A stretch of DNA of 11,709 nt, taken from assembly GCA_013373005.1 (NCBI GenBank), contig JABXIP010000264.1, forward strand, positions 1 to 11,709, read 5' to 3'. The position numbers and the translations under genes were made by a program. Positions 1 through 6,803 of the stretch are shown here, piece after piece. Within the stretch, counting starts at the first letter, position 1, and every line of letters begins with the position of its first letter. This DNA is from Cytophagia bacterium. Its GTDB lineage: Bacteria; Bacteroidota; Bacteroidia; Cytophagales; Cyclobacteriaceae. Under the pieces are notes generated by a model, which searched no databases, was not told the origin of the DNA, and was given only the letters and a program-made list of their open reading frames with translations.

Positions 1-884
1 GCATCTTGAAATGCAATAAATCCTTCAGAAGCCAAGTAGGTATCTATGTAGTGAATCGGATGTCCTAATAATCCATCAAAACCCTTTCTGTATGGCTCAA
101 AAGCCACTCCACCATGTACATAGGCATGAAGATTAGGCCAGATATCGTGTATGTTATTTACTCCGTGCTTCTCAATGATTCGCTCCATGAGAATGGTAAT
201 CCAGGCAGGAACTCCTGCCATCATTCCAATATTCCATTTGTGAGCATTCTCAATAATTTCTTCAAGCTTGGTTTCCCAATCCTTTTGCTTCTTGATTTTT
301 GGGCTAGGGCGAGAAAATCCTTGTATCCATAATGGAAGCTGACCTGTGGTGATACCACTTAGGTCGCCATAGTAGAAGTTACCGGAAAAATTCAGAGAGG
401 TACTTCCACCTAACATCAACATGCCCGACTGAAAAAACTTATCTGGCAAGTCATACTTACCCAAGGTATACATGTGGCGCGTGCCTGTTCTCCGTATCTG
501 ACGGATCATATCTTTTGTAACCGGAATAAACTTAGATGAAGCCCCAGAAGTACCTGAGCTCAAAGCAAAAAACTTGGTTCTTCCTGGCCAGGTGACATCA
601 GGCTCACCATCTCGGGTTTTATGCCACCACGAATCATTCATTGAATCATAATCATGAATAGGCACGTTGGCTTTGAATTGCTCATAGAAATCATGTTGAC
701 CATGACTTCTGAATTTTTCCAACACACTCATGAAGTCATACTCCCTACCAAACATAGTATTTCGGGCACTGATCAGGAGTTTTGAGAGTTCCTTCTTCTG
801 GAGATCATATGGAGAGGTATAATCTTGCTCGAGAGTTTCTCTCAACTTAATACCTTTCTTTAAAATCGATCCGATTATCGGCAT
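1..884 (-). CDS. GH3 auxin-responsive promoter family protein, 5' part (C-terminal end outside window)
   Basis: Reading the minus strand from ATG at 884-882 gives 294 open codons that run off the left edge. The protein has the two signatures of the GH3 branch of the acyl-adenylating superfamily: SSGTSG at residues 109-114 followed by SKFIPVT (nucleotide-phosphate loop), and YLASEG at 283-288 (the second adenylation motif). Plant GH3 enzymes adenylate a carboxylic acid such as auxin or jasmonate and join it to an amino acid. Bacterial members, common in Bacteroidota and usually about 500 residues, have no settled substrate, so acyl-amino acid ligation is inferred from the family. No signal peptide or membrane segment is visible, so it is probably cytoplasmic. 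It is transcribed divergently from the PLP-homeostasis gene at 999 across a 114-nt gap. Roughly 200 residues, including the C-terminal lid domain, are missing because of the window edge, not a mutation. Confidence 0.9.
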   Translation of the reverse strand, partial: MPIIGSILKKGIKLRETLEQDYTSPYDLQKKELSKLLISARNTMFGREYDFMSVLEKFRSHGQHDFYEQFKANVPIHDYDSMNDSWWHKTRDGEPDVTWPGRTKFFALSSGTSGASSKFIPVTKDMIRQIRRTGTRHMYTLGKYDLPDKFFQSGMLMLGGSTSLNFSGNFYYGDLSGITTGQLPLWIQGFSRPSPKIKKQKDWETKLEEIIENAHKWNIGMMAGVPAWITILMERIIEKHGVNNIHDIWPNLHAYVHGGVAFEPYRKGFDGLLGHPIHYIDTYLASEGFIAFQD

Positions 885-957
885 ACACTAATTTAGGTTA
901 ATTGGACTTTAGCAGAAACAAGTGCTTTTATGCTAAATTGCGCCCCATTCGGGTAAC

Positions 958-965
958 CAAATATA
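958..965 (-). promoter_or_regulatory. Candidate -7 promoter box for the GH3 gene
   Basis: On the minus strand this reads TATATTTG, an exact match to the Bacteroidota -7 consensus TAnnTTTG. It would place transcription start near 951, giving a leader of about 67 nt before the ATG at 884. I see no clear TTTG -33 element at the expected distance, so support is partial. The plus-strand sequence here also contains TATAAT, which is probably irrelevant in this phylum. Confidence 0.35.
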
Positions 966-998
966 ATAGAAATCTAAACGCTACCTTAATTGAGACTA

Positions 999-1673
999 AT
1001 GAGTATTGCAGAGAACATTTTCAAATTCAATTCGGAGATCGAGCCCTTCAATGCGCAACTCATTGCCGTGAGTAAGACTAAGCCTAATGAAGATTTGTTA
1101 CAGGCCTATGAAGCTGGACAGCGAGATTTAGGTGAAAACAAAGTTCAGGAGCTTACAGCCAAGTTCGAAGAATTGCCAAAAGACATTCGTTGGCACATGA
1201 TTGGACACCTTCAAAGGAACAAAGTAAAGTACATTGCACCTTTCGTTCATCTTATTCATGGAGTAGATAGCCTGAGACTTTTGGTAGAAATAAATAAGCA
1301 AGCAGCTAAGAATAACAGAGTAATCAATTGTCTGCTTCAGGTCTATATTGCTAAAGAAGAAAGCAAATTTGGCTTAGATGAAACTGAGCTCGAAGAGCTG
1401 CTGAACTCTACTGAGTTTGCCGAAATGGAAAATATAAAAATTGTCGGCCTGATGGGCATGGCTACCAACACAGAGAATGAGGCTGTGATACGAAGAGAAT
1501 TTAAAGGGCTGAAATCTCTTTTTGAGGAAATCAAAAGCAAGTACAACTCAGAAAAGGTAGCGATGACAGAAATCTCAATGGGCATGACTGGAGATTACAG
1601 AATTGCTTTGGAAGAAGGCAGCACCATGATAAGAGTTGGCAGTGCCATATTTGGAAGTAGAAACTATCACTAA
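999..1673 (+). CDS. YggS/PLPBP family pyridoxal 5'-phosphate homeostasis protein
   Basis: This 224-residue protein is a standard PLP-binding homeostasis protein, a single alanine-racemase-like TIM barrel without a racemase second domain. Visible family blocks are AVSKTKP near residues 23-29 with the PLP Schiff-base lysine K26, GENKVQE, WHMIGHLQRNK, and a C-terminal SMGMTGDY...GSTMIRVGSAIFG phosphate-binding region. The family has no demonstrated catalytic reaction; it buffers PLP and influences amino/keto acid pools in the cytoplasm. An upstream in-frame TTG at 990 would add three residues (MRL), but the ATG at 999 gives the usual MSIAENI-type N-terminus and is preferred. The stop codon is followed after one base by the ATG of the DUF423 gene, so the two are very likely cotranscribed and translationally coupled. 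No Shine-Dalgarno sequence is seen. Confidence 0.95.
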   Translation: MSIAENIFKFNSEIEPFNAQLIAVSKTKPNEDLLQAYEAGQRDLGENKVQELTAKFEELPKDIRWHMIGHLQRNKVKYIAPFVHLIHGVDSLRLLVEINKQAAKNNRVINCLLQVYIAKEESKFGLDETELEELLNSTEFAEMENIKIVGLMGMATNTENEAVIRREFKGLKSLFEEIKSKYNSEKVAMTEISMGMTGDYRIALEEGSTMIRVGSAIFGSRNYH

Positions 1674-1674
1674 A

Positions 1675-2055
1675 ATGACCGCAAAAACAATTTTAATAAT
1701 CGCTGGAATTTTCGGAGCACTAGCCGTAGGCATTGGTGCCTTTGGTGCTCACGGATTGGAAGCAACACTCACTGCCAATGGCAGGTTAGAAACTTACGAA
1801 ACCGCAGTGAAATATCAGTTCTACCATACATTGGCCCTTCTCTTACTCGGTATTTTAATGCTCAACCTAAGCCACGATTATTTCAGCTGGGCAGCTTGGT
1901 CCTTCATAATTGGCACCGTTATTTTCTCAGGATCGCTGTATACATTGAGCCTAACCAACATCACCTGGTTGGGAGCTATCACTCCAATTGGTGGTCTGGC
2001 ACTGATAGTGGGTTGGGTATTCCTAATTTTGGGAGTAGCAAGAGCCAATTATTAA
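1675..2055 (+). CDS. DUF423 family small integral membrane protein
   Basis: This is a 126-residue, strongly hydrophobic protein with four predicted membrane helices (about 5-25, 48-66, 72-93 and 98-120). It carries the DUF423 signatures GAFGAHGL at 21-28, YETAVKYQFYHTLAL around 41-55, SGSLYTLSLT and TPIGG at 103-107, and has the typical family length. The family includes E. coli YgdD and eukaryotic TMEM256; its biochemical role is unknown. A longer open frame begins upstream inside yggS at 1636, but that would prepend residues read from yggS coding sequence. The ATG at 1675, one base after the yggS stop, gives the expected N-terminus. Its TAA overlaps the stop codon of the opposing helicase gene within the palindrome TTAA (2052-2055), leaving no room for an intervening terminator. 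Confidence 0.93.
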   Translation: MTAKTILIIAGIFGALAVGIGAFGAHGLEATLTANGRLETYETAVKYQFYHTLALLLLGILMLNLSHDYFSWAAWSFIIGTVIFSGSLYTLSLTNITWLGAITPIGGLALIVGWVFLILGVARANY

Positions 2056-3452
2056 AAGAACTTCTGGTTGAAATTAACCAAATACAGTTCCTTGGTTGCT
2101 CTAGTTAAGGCGGTATACAACCATCGAAGATATTCGTGATTTACCATCTCATCGGTTAGATATCCTTGATCGACAAAAACAGCATCCCACTGCCCTCCTT
2201 GCGACTTATGGCAAGTTAAAGCATAGGCAAACTTAACCTGCAAAGCATTCAAGTAAGGATCACTCTTAATGGCCTTTATGCGTTCTGACTTAGTACTTAA
2301 ATCCGCATAATCCTCCACCACCTGATCATACAAATTCTTGTATGCCTTATCATTGAGAGAAGCTTCTGCAGCATAAATAGTATCAAGCATCACCTTAGCT
2401 TCAAAAGGTTCCTGATCCGGATAATCCAAAAGCCTAAGCGTAAGGTTAGCAAACCTCAGATCGTAAACCTCTTCAAAGCGACTAATCTTCAACACCTCAA
2501 CAAAATCTCCATTGGCTAGAAAGCCAGCGGGAGCATCTTCAGGCAGAAAGTGATAATTGTTCCGAACGATCATAAGAATATCTCCAGCCTCAATTTCATC
2601 TTCCCTGTATTGAATTGCTCTTCTGATATACTGATTATACTGAACCGCATTCTTATTGCTTCGGCAAATGATGGTTGTATTTTCTACGCCAAACTTGTCA
2701 TAGGCATAACGCAGACCATCTTCCAGCTTCTCCCCTGTCATCTTGAAAACATCTGTAAACCTGCTGGTGGCTAGAGATATTTTAAAATCTTCTCGTGGCA
2801 ATTCATTCCTAAGCCTTGTAGCATTGAATAGAATACCCGAATCTAAATCTTGCCGCATTACTTCGGTCAGTTCAATAGACTGAACATCGGCTTTGAAATT
2901 CTTTTGCAGGTAATCCTTTTCCAAAGCAGGGCTTTCCAAATTCCCCACAGGGGGCAACTGAGCCGTATCACCAATTAACAGCAGCCTATTACCCTCTTTG
3001 GAGAATACGTAGTCCATCAGATCGGATAAAAGTCCTCTCTGCCCAAATTCGGCAGAGTCAGAAATCATAGAAGCCTCATCGACAATAAAGAGAGTACTCT
3101 TATGATAGTTCGATTGTCTTTTGAATTCAAGCCCTCCTCCGGGTTCGGCTGTTTGTTGAAATACCTTTTTATGAATCGTAAAAGCTGCACGTTTGCTGTA
3201 ACCAGACATTACCTTAGCCGCTCTGCCTGTTGGAGCCATGAGCACATACTTATAATTAAAGAATGGCAGCATTTTCACAATGGCGCTCACCACGGTGGTT
3301 TTACCTGTACCGGCATATCCTCTCAGAATAAGCACAGGTTTCTCCAGCTTTTTATTCAGCAGAAAATCATCGAAAAGGCTAAACAGCTGCTTCTGCCCCT
3401 GAGTTGGCTCAAAGGGGAATTTATCGAGTAATATGTCAGAAGGTTTAGCCAA
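2052..3452 (-). CDS. SF1B (RecD/Dda-like) ATP-dependent DNA helicase, AAA-type ATP-binding protein
   Basis: A 466-residue protein with a complete superfamily 1B helicase motif set: Q-like motif TQGQKQLF at 17-24, Walker A GYAGTGKTT at 45-53, motif Ia APTGRAAK at 73-80, Walker B DEAS at 125-128, motif III GDTAQLPPVG at 161-170, motif V LTCHKSQGGQWD at 412-423 and motif VI YTALTRA at 446-452. This matches the short RecD2/Dda-like helicases that unwind DNA 5' to 3', so a role in replication or repair is likely. The long N-terminal region of RecD2 is absent, and no nuclease domain is seen. The start is TTG at 3452: an in-frame TGA lies three codons upstream and the next in-frame ATG (residue 61) would remove Walker A, so TTG is the best choice. 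It is monocistronic here, with a convincing promoter at 3505-3534. Confidence 0.92.
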   Translation of the reverse strand: MAKPSDILLDKFPFEPTQGQKQLFSLFDDFLLNKKLEKPVLILRGYAGTGKTTVVSAIVKMLPFFNYKYVLMAPTGRAAKVMSGYSKRAAFTIHKKVFQQTAEPGGGLEFKRQSNYHKSTLFIVDEASMISDSAEFGQRGLLSDLMDYVFSKEGNRLLLIGDTAQLPPVGNLESPALEKDYLQKNFKADVQSIELTEVMRQDLDSGILFNATRLRNELPREDFKISLATSRFTDVFKMTGEKLEDGLRYAYDKFGVENTTIICRSNKNAVQYNQYIRRAIQYREDEIEAGDILMIVRNNYHFLPEDAPAGFLANGDFVEVLKISRFEEVYDLRFANLTLRLLDYPDQEPFEAKVMLDTIYAAEASLNDKAYKNLYDQVVEDYADLSTKSERIKAIKSDPYLNALQVKFAYALTCHKSQGGQWDAVFVDQGYLTDEMVNHEYLRWLYTALTRATKELYLVNFNQKFF

Positions 3453-3540
3453 AGAGGTTCAATTTTTCGGTATGATTAATACCTTTAACATGAATGATCT
3501 CTTGCAAAGATATCGTTCGCTAGAGAGCCAGAAAGCATGA
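3433..3540 (+). other. Possible short upstream ORF coupled to the Nudix gene
   Basis: An open frame of 35 codons starts at ATG 3433, with further in-frame ATGs at 3472 and 3490, and ends in TGA at 3538-3540. That TGA overlaps the Nudix ATG at 3537 in an ATGA junction. The shortest version is 16 residues (MNDLLQRYRSLESQKA). The first part overlaps the 5' end of the helicase gene on the other strand. The ATGA overlap is typical of translational coupling, but an open frame this short can arise by chance and no homolog is recognised. Confidence 0.2.
3505..3534 (-). promoter_or_regulatory. Promoter of the helicase gene
   Basis: On the minus strand the -7 box is TATCTTTG (3512-3505), an exact TAnnTTTG match. 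A TTTC (3534-3531), one mismatch from the -33 TTTG, lies 18 nt upstream. Transcription start would be near 3499, about 47 nt before the TTG start at 3452. The element lies in the short gap to the divergent Nudix gene, close to that gene's ATG. Confidence 0.55.
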
Positions 3541-4031
3541 CGGACAAAATTCAGGAAGAAATAAAAGAGCAATATGGTGAAAAACTAAGAGTAAGAGTCT
3601 GTGGTGTCTGTATTGAAAAAGGTAAAATTCTTTTGGTCCACCATCGATCTCTTGGCAAGACCAATTCACTCTGGGCTCCACCAGGCGGGGGGATGCAATT
3701 TGGAGAAGATGCAAGAACTGCATTGAAACGAGAGTTTCTGGAAGAGACCCATTGTGAGGTTGACGTTCAGGATTTTTTATTCGTCCATGAATACCTCGAT
3801 CCTCCCCTTCATGGCATAGAATTGTTTTTTCAGGTTAAAATTATTTCCGGTCATCCCGTTTTAGGGAAAGACCCTGAAATGTCTTCAGACTCCCAATTAC
3901 TTACCGAAATTGGCTTCTTCGACCTTGCAACAGCACAAAAACGTGATTTAGTCAGTTTACATTACGTATTGCAGAATATTAAAACTCTAACCGATCTCAT
4001 TAATCAAAAAGGTTATTTCAAATTTCATTAA
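3537..4031 (+). CDS. Nudix hydrolase
   Basis: A 164-residue single-domain Nudix protein. The Nudix box spans about 51-73: G51, E57, R65, E66, E69 and E70 fit G-x5-E-x7-REUxEE, which supplies the Mg2+-binding glutamates for cleaving a nucleoside diphosphate linked to another group X. The usual Gly after the last glutamates is His72, a substitution found in active members. SLWAPPGGGMQFGE just before the box resembles mutT/ADP-ribose-pyrophosphatase-like members, but the substrate cannot be read from the sequence. It is cytoplasmic, with no signal or membrane segment. The ATG at 3537 is chosen because only 16 residues precede the first domain strand. It is divergent from the helicase and followed by a 79-nt gap before the next plus-strand gene, so it may be its own transcription unit. 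Confidence 0.9.
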   Translation: MTDKIQEEIKEQYGEKLRVRVCGVCIEKGKILLVHHRSLGKTNSLWAPPGGGMQFGEDARTALKREFLEETHCEVDVQDFLFVHEYLDPPLHGIELFFQVKIISGHPVLGKDPEMSSDSQLLTEIGFFDLATAQKRDLVSLHYVLQNIKTLTDLINQKGYFKFH

Positions 4032-4082
4032 TTATCCATAAAATAGCGGTTCAAATAACTATGGATTACCTAAAAAATTAGT

Positions 4083-4090
4083 TAATTTTA
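4083..4090 (+). promoter_or_regulatory. Weak candidate -7 box for the 4111 gene
   Basis: The sequence TAATTTTA differs from TAnnTTTG only in the last base and lies 20 nt before the ATG at 4111, in an AT-rich 79-nt gap. No good -33 TTTG is visible about 19 nt upstream. It is listed because a promoter is expected here for the 4111-6034 gene group. Confidence 0.25.
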
Positions 4091-4110
4091 AGCAAAATTC
4101 AACCTCCAAG

Positions 4111-4689
4111 ATGAACCTAACTAAAATACTTACCGTCCTATTCTTCGTTGTAGCGATTGGCGTTGGTTACTTACTATATGATGGAATTAATAAAACCATT
4201 GAGGAAGCCAAAGAAATTGAGAGAGTGGAACAAAGAGTTATCGCAAAGCTCGAAAAAATCAGATCGGCAGAGGAAGCCTATCTGGCAACCTATGGTGACT
4301 ATGCAGACACCTGGGAGAAGCTAATTGCTTATGTTGATACCGGTAAAATCTACCTTATTACCAGAACTGAGGAGATCATTATGAAGGCTTACCAAGAGGA
4401 AGAGTCTATTTTTACTTATGATACCGTAGGAATCAAATCAGTGAAAGATTCACTTTTCTCTCCGAACTTCGACCCGAGAACATTGCCTGAACTACCTCAT
4501 GCACCGGGTAAATACTTCTCTCTTTATGCTAAAGATTCTGTAAGAAGTGGTGTAAGCGTAGATTACATTGAAGTAGTTGATACTTATCCTTTTGACAGAA
4601 CAAGAACTGAGGATAATGATATCGCTCAAAGAAGACCATTAAGGTTCGGCTCCAGAACAGACATTACCACAGCAGGTAACTGGAAATAA
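4111..4689 (+). CDS. Single-pass membrane protein of unknown function, with a pilin-like segment
   Basis: I do not recognise a named family for this 192-residue protein. A hydrophobic helix at about 6-23 follows a very short N-terminus with one lysine, so it is probably a membrane anchor with the bulk outside the cytoplasm. Residues 27-55 are charged and helical (EEAKEIERVEQRVIAKLEKI), likely a coiled stalk. The stretch YLATYGDYADTWEKL at 57-71 resembles the post-helix region of pseudopilins and related proteins (Y...nG.Y.....L), but there is no prepilin-peptidase site (no Gly before the helix, no Glu5), so a processed pilin is unlikely. The C-terminal half (about 95-192) is polar, with no catalytic motif visible. 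The stop is 3 nt before the GTG of the DUF3822 gene, so the two are almost certainly cotranscribed and may work together. Confidence 0.8.
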   Translation: MNLTKILTVLFFVVAIGVGYLLYDGINKTIEEAKEIERVEQRVIAKLEKIRSAEEAYLATYGDYADTWEKLIAYVDTGKIYLITRTEEIIMKAYQEEESIFTYDTVGIKSVKDSLFSPNFDPRTLPELPHAPGKYFSLYAKDSVRSGVSVDYIEVVDTYPFDRTRTEDNDIAQRRPLRFGSRTDITTAGNWK

Positions 4690-4692
4690 ATC

Positions 4693-5556
4693 GTGCGTTT
4701 AGCCGAAACTACACAGATAATATCCATAAAAGACGAAAGGCTCGATATTGACAAGATAAGTCAGTATCGCCTTTCGTTTTTTCTTTCTGACAAAGAATGC
4801 CAGGTGGCAGTCTTCGATGTCAAGAAGAAACAACTATTGCTTTTCGAAAGCCTAGAATTCAATCCTGAAAAATCCTTAATAAAAAACCTGGAGACCTTAT
4901 ACAATGAGCATATTCTGATAGCGGCCGGTTTCTGGAAGGAAATTCAGGTGTTCATGAGGAATAAGCAGTTTGCATTGATTCCTATACCAGTATTTGACAG
5001 GTCTTTAGCCAGTCAATATGTAAGACTGAATGAAAATGTGGATTCAGAAAAAGACGAATTCCATTACAAACTAATGGATGAAACTGGTGCTGCTGTAGCT
5101 TTTGGTTATCCTAAAGAAGTAAAGGAATGGTTTAGGGAAAAGTACCCAAAGCTATCTCTATATTTTAACCATCAGTCCGTAGCCTATTTAAAGGGAATTC
5201 AGGAACAACTCAAGACAAAGGCACCCGCCAGCTTATATCTGAGCCTTAACAACAATGAGGTTCAAATAGCTGGTTATAATATTGAGCGACTGGCCATCTA
5301 TAACCAGTTCAAATTCTCTGATGCTAATCAGTTGATTAAGCTTGTTTTACTCACCTTGCAGCAGTTTAGTGCAGAAGGTCAATCCACTCCGATTGTTTTG
5401 CATGGTGTCAAGGAGCATGTAGATCTAATCCTCCCTATCCTCAAAAAGTACTTTAAGCATATAGAATTAGGCAGAAGACCTAGTGGTATTTTAATGCATC
5501 CTGTCTTCAATGAATTAGAAGATCAGGAGTATCTTGAAGTTTTAGCCAACCTCTGA
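4693..5556 (+). CDS. DUF3822 family protein
   Basis: A 287-residue soluble protein matching the Bacteroidota family DUF3822 in length, composition and genomic position near coaD. From memory, a structural-genomics structure of a Bacteroides member was described as having an actin/Hsp70-like fold; this should be confirmed. In keeping with a two-lobe ASKHA layout, the N-terminal half (about 26-55, 75-100) and the C-terminal half (LYLSLNNNEVQIAGYN at 181-196, IVLHGVKEHVDLILPIL at 234-250) have parallel strand-rich patterns. However, the acidic and glycine-rich phosphate-binding residues of active members (DxG type) are not evident, so it may not hydrolyse ATP. The start is GTG at 4693, 3 nt after the upstream stop; no ATG lies nearby in frame. 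No signal peptide or membrane helix is seen. The function is unknown. Confidence 0.8.
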   Translation: MRLAETTQIISIKDERLDIDKISQYRLSFFLSDKECQVAVFDVKKKQLLLFESLEFNPEKSLIKNLETLYNEHILIAAGFWKEIQVFMRNKQFALIPIPVFDRSLASQYVRLNENVDSEKDEFHYKLMDETGAAVAFGYPKEVKEWFREKYPKLSLYFNHQSVAYLKGIQEQLKTKAPASLYLSLNNNEVQIAGYNIERLAIYNQFKFSDANQLIKLVLLTLQQFSAEGQSTPIVLHGVKEHVDLILPILKKYFKHIELGRRPSGILMHPVFNELEDQEYLEVLANL

Positions 5557-5566
5557 CGAAAATCCT

Positions 5567-5574
5567 TAGCTTTA
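5567..5574 (+). promoter_or_regulatory. Possible -7 box directly before coaD
   Basis: TAGCTTTA differs from TAnnTTTG in the final base and ends 4 nt before the coaD ATG. If used, the transcript would be almost or fully leaderless. The 22-nt gap from the DUF3822 stop makes readthrough from upstream the simpler source of expression. Confidence 0.25.
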
Positions 5575-5578
5575 AGCT

Positions 5579-6034
5579 ATGAAGCGAGTTGCTGTTTTCC
5601 CCGGTTCATTCGACCCTTTTACAAAAGGCCATGAAGATATTGTATTAAGAGGCCTCAAACTATTTGATGAGATCGTTATTGCTATTGGCTACAACAGTCA
5701 GAAGAATAAGAGATACTTCGAAATAGACTATATGGAGGCAAAGATTAACGAAACCTTTGCCAATATTCCTCAAGTTTCGGTACTCGTTTATAGCGAACTA
5801 ACAGCCGGACTCGCAGAAAGAATTGGAGCCTGTGCCATTCTTAGAGGCTTAAGAAACACCACCGATTTTGAATATGAAAACAGTATTTCTCAGGTAAATA
5901 GAGACTTGAATGACAAGTTGGAAACCATATTCTTAATTACCTCACCAGAGTTGGCAGCTTTAAATTCATCAATTATTCGGGAGGTACATAAGTATCAGGG
6001 CGATGTACAAAAATACCTACCCTACGCTCTCTGA
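5579..6034 (+). CDS. coaD: Pantetheine-phosphate adenylyltransferase (CoaD)
   Basis: CoaD transfers AMP from ATP to 4'-phosphopantetheine, making dephospho-CoA, the penultimate step of coenzyme A synthesis in the cytoplasm. The 151-residue length is at the short end of the normal range. Diagnostic motifs are PGSFDPFTKGH at 8-18 (the T/HxGH nucleotidyltransferase signature with H18), K42, ILRGLRNTTDFEYE at 87-100 (substrate-binding arginines R89 and R92) and NSSIIREV at 129-136, the equivalent of the ISSS motif. The ATG at 5579 puts VAVFPGSFDP exactly at the expected N-terminus. It follows DUF3822 with 22 nt between them, so it probably belongs to the 4111-6034 group. Its last 13 nt overlap the end of the convergent Nudix gene. 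It is complete, with all key residues present. Confidence 0.97.
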   Translation: MKRVAVFPGSFDPFTKGHEDIVLRGLKLFDEIVIAIGYNSQKNKRYFEIDYMEAKINETFANIPQVSVLVYSELTAGLAERIGACAILRGLRNTTDFEYENSISQVNRDLNDKLETIFLITSPELAALNSSIIREVHKYQGDVQKYLPYAL

Positions 6035-6705
6035 GTCTTGTTCATTTTGCTAAACTTCTGATAAACGTGAGTGATTGACTTGTAAGTATTATACATAGCT
6101 ACGTTCAATTCCTTCTCGTTCATCCATCGAACCTCATCGATATCTTCTTCCAACTGAGGCTTCATCTTGCTATCATCAAGAGACTCCATCAGATACCAGG
6201 CTGTTTTCTTAAGAATGCTCTTATCTCCTTTGGTGTAGGTATGCCAGGTAGTGCAAATTTTCTCCTTCACCTTTACCTTGATGTTACACTCTTCCTGAAC
6301 CTCTCTTTTAGCTCCTTCAACAAATGACTCGCCCTTTTCTATTTTACCTTTGGGTAGATCCCACAATCCCAATCGGTGAATCATTAAAACACCCTTCTCT
6401 GAAAGCACTACGCCCCCACCAGCTTTAATGATCTTAAATTTGCTCTTGATATACTCTACGGTTTCCTCATAATTATGAGCCTCCACCGTAACGGACTCAA
6501 GGTTCTTGAGCTTTTTATTATGAAGAATAAAAAGAATGGACTTGATGGTACTGGAATTTGCATTCCTAATCAGCAGTTTTCCTTGAAACTTTCGCTCATT
6601 AATAAGCAAATCATCATCATCGATGATGTGATCGAACTGAGCCAGATCACCCACCTTATCTGGTCTCTTAATCCTAAGTGGTTTGTCTTTAATATAAATC
6701 CTCAT
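6022..6705 (-). CDS. Nudix hydrolase with N-terminal extension
   Basis: A 227-residue protein whose Nudix domain occupies about 95-220. The Nudix box at 120-142 has G120, E126, R134, E135, E138 and E139, so the metal-binding residues are intact; the usual Gly near the end is Asn141. RLGLWDLPKGKIEKGE is close to diadenosine-polyphosphate or NTP pyrophosphohydrolase members, but the substrate is not determined. The first 90 or so residues form a separate strand/helix region (MRIYIKDKPLRIKRP, a DDDD run at 30-33) that I do not recognise. The ATG at 6705 is the natural start. Its 3' end overlaps coaD by 13 nt, and its 5' end diverges from pyrE across 98 nt. Arrangements placing this Nudix type beside coaD and pyrE seem common in Bacteroidota; that is recollection, not something shown here. 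Confidence 0.9.
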   Translation of the reverse strand: MRIYIKDKPLRIKRPDKVGDLAQFDHIIDDDDLLINERKFQGKLLIRNANSSTIKSILFILHNKKLKNLESVTVEAHNYEETVEYIKSKFKIIKAGGGVVLSEKGVLMIHRLGLWDLPKGKIEKGESFVEGAKREVQEECNIKVKVKEKICTTWHTYTKGDKSILKKTAWYLMESLDDSKMKPQLEEDIDEVRWMNEKELNVAMYNTYKSITHVYQKFSKMNKTQRA

Positions 6706-6791
6706 GGAGGGAATAGATTCGAGGTCAATATGAAAAAAAATATCCGAACAAGGCGAAAGAAATTCATGCCATTTTCAGAAAAAAAATCTAG

Positions 6792-6799
6792 TAACTTCG
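6792..6799 (+). promoter_or_regulatory. Possible -7 box directly before pyrE
   Basis: TAACTTCG differs from TAnnTTTG at one fixed position and ends 4 nt before the ATG at 6804. A T-rich stretch (ATTTTC, 6771-6776) lies upstream at roughly -33 distance. If used, transcription would begin at or beside the start codon. The 98-nt divergent gap needs a promoter for pyrE, which raises the prior. Confidence 0.35.
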
Positions 6800-6803
6800 C
6801 GCC

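Noticed and set aside
962..967. TATAAT on the plus strand before yggS.
   Set aside because: Bacteroidota sigma factor does not use the enteric -10 box and there is no TTGACA partner; the same bases fit a minus-strand TAnnTTTG box better.
990..998. TTG start three codons upstream of the yggS ATG.
   Set aside because: ATG 999 is the stronger start codon and gives the N-terminus typical of the family.
4034..4066. Inverted repeat ATCCATA ... TATGGAT with a 19-nt loop after the first Nudix gene.
   Set aside because: Arms of 7 bp, AT-rich, long loop and no T-tract; too weak to call a terminator.
6615..6628. Perfect 14-bp palindrome CATCATCGATGATG.
   Set aside because: It lies inside the second Nudix gene and is explained by codons for its Asp-rich stretch; no operator logic at that place.
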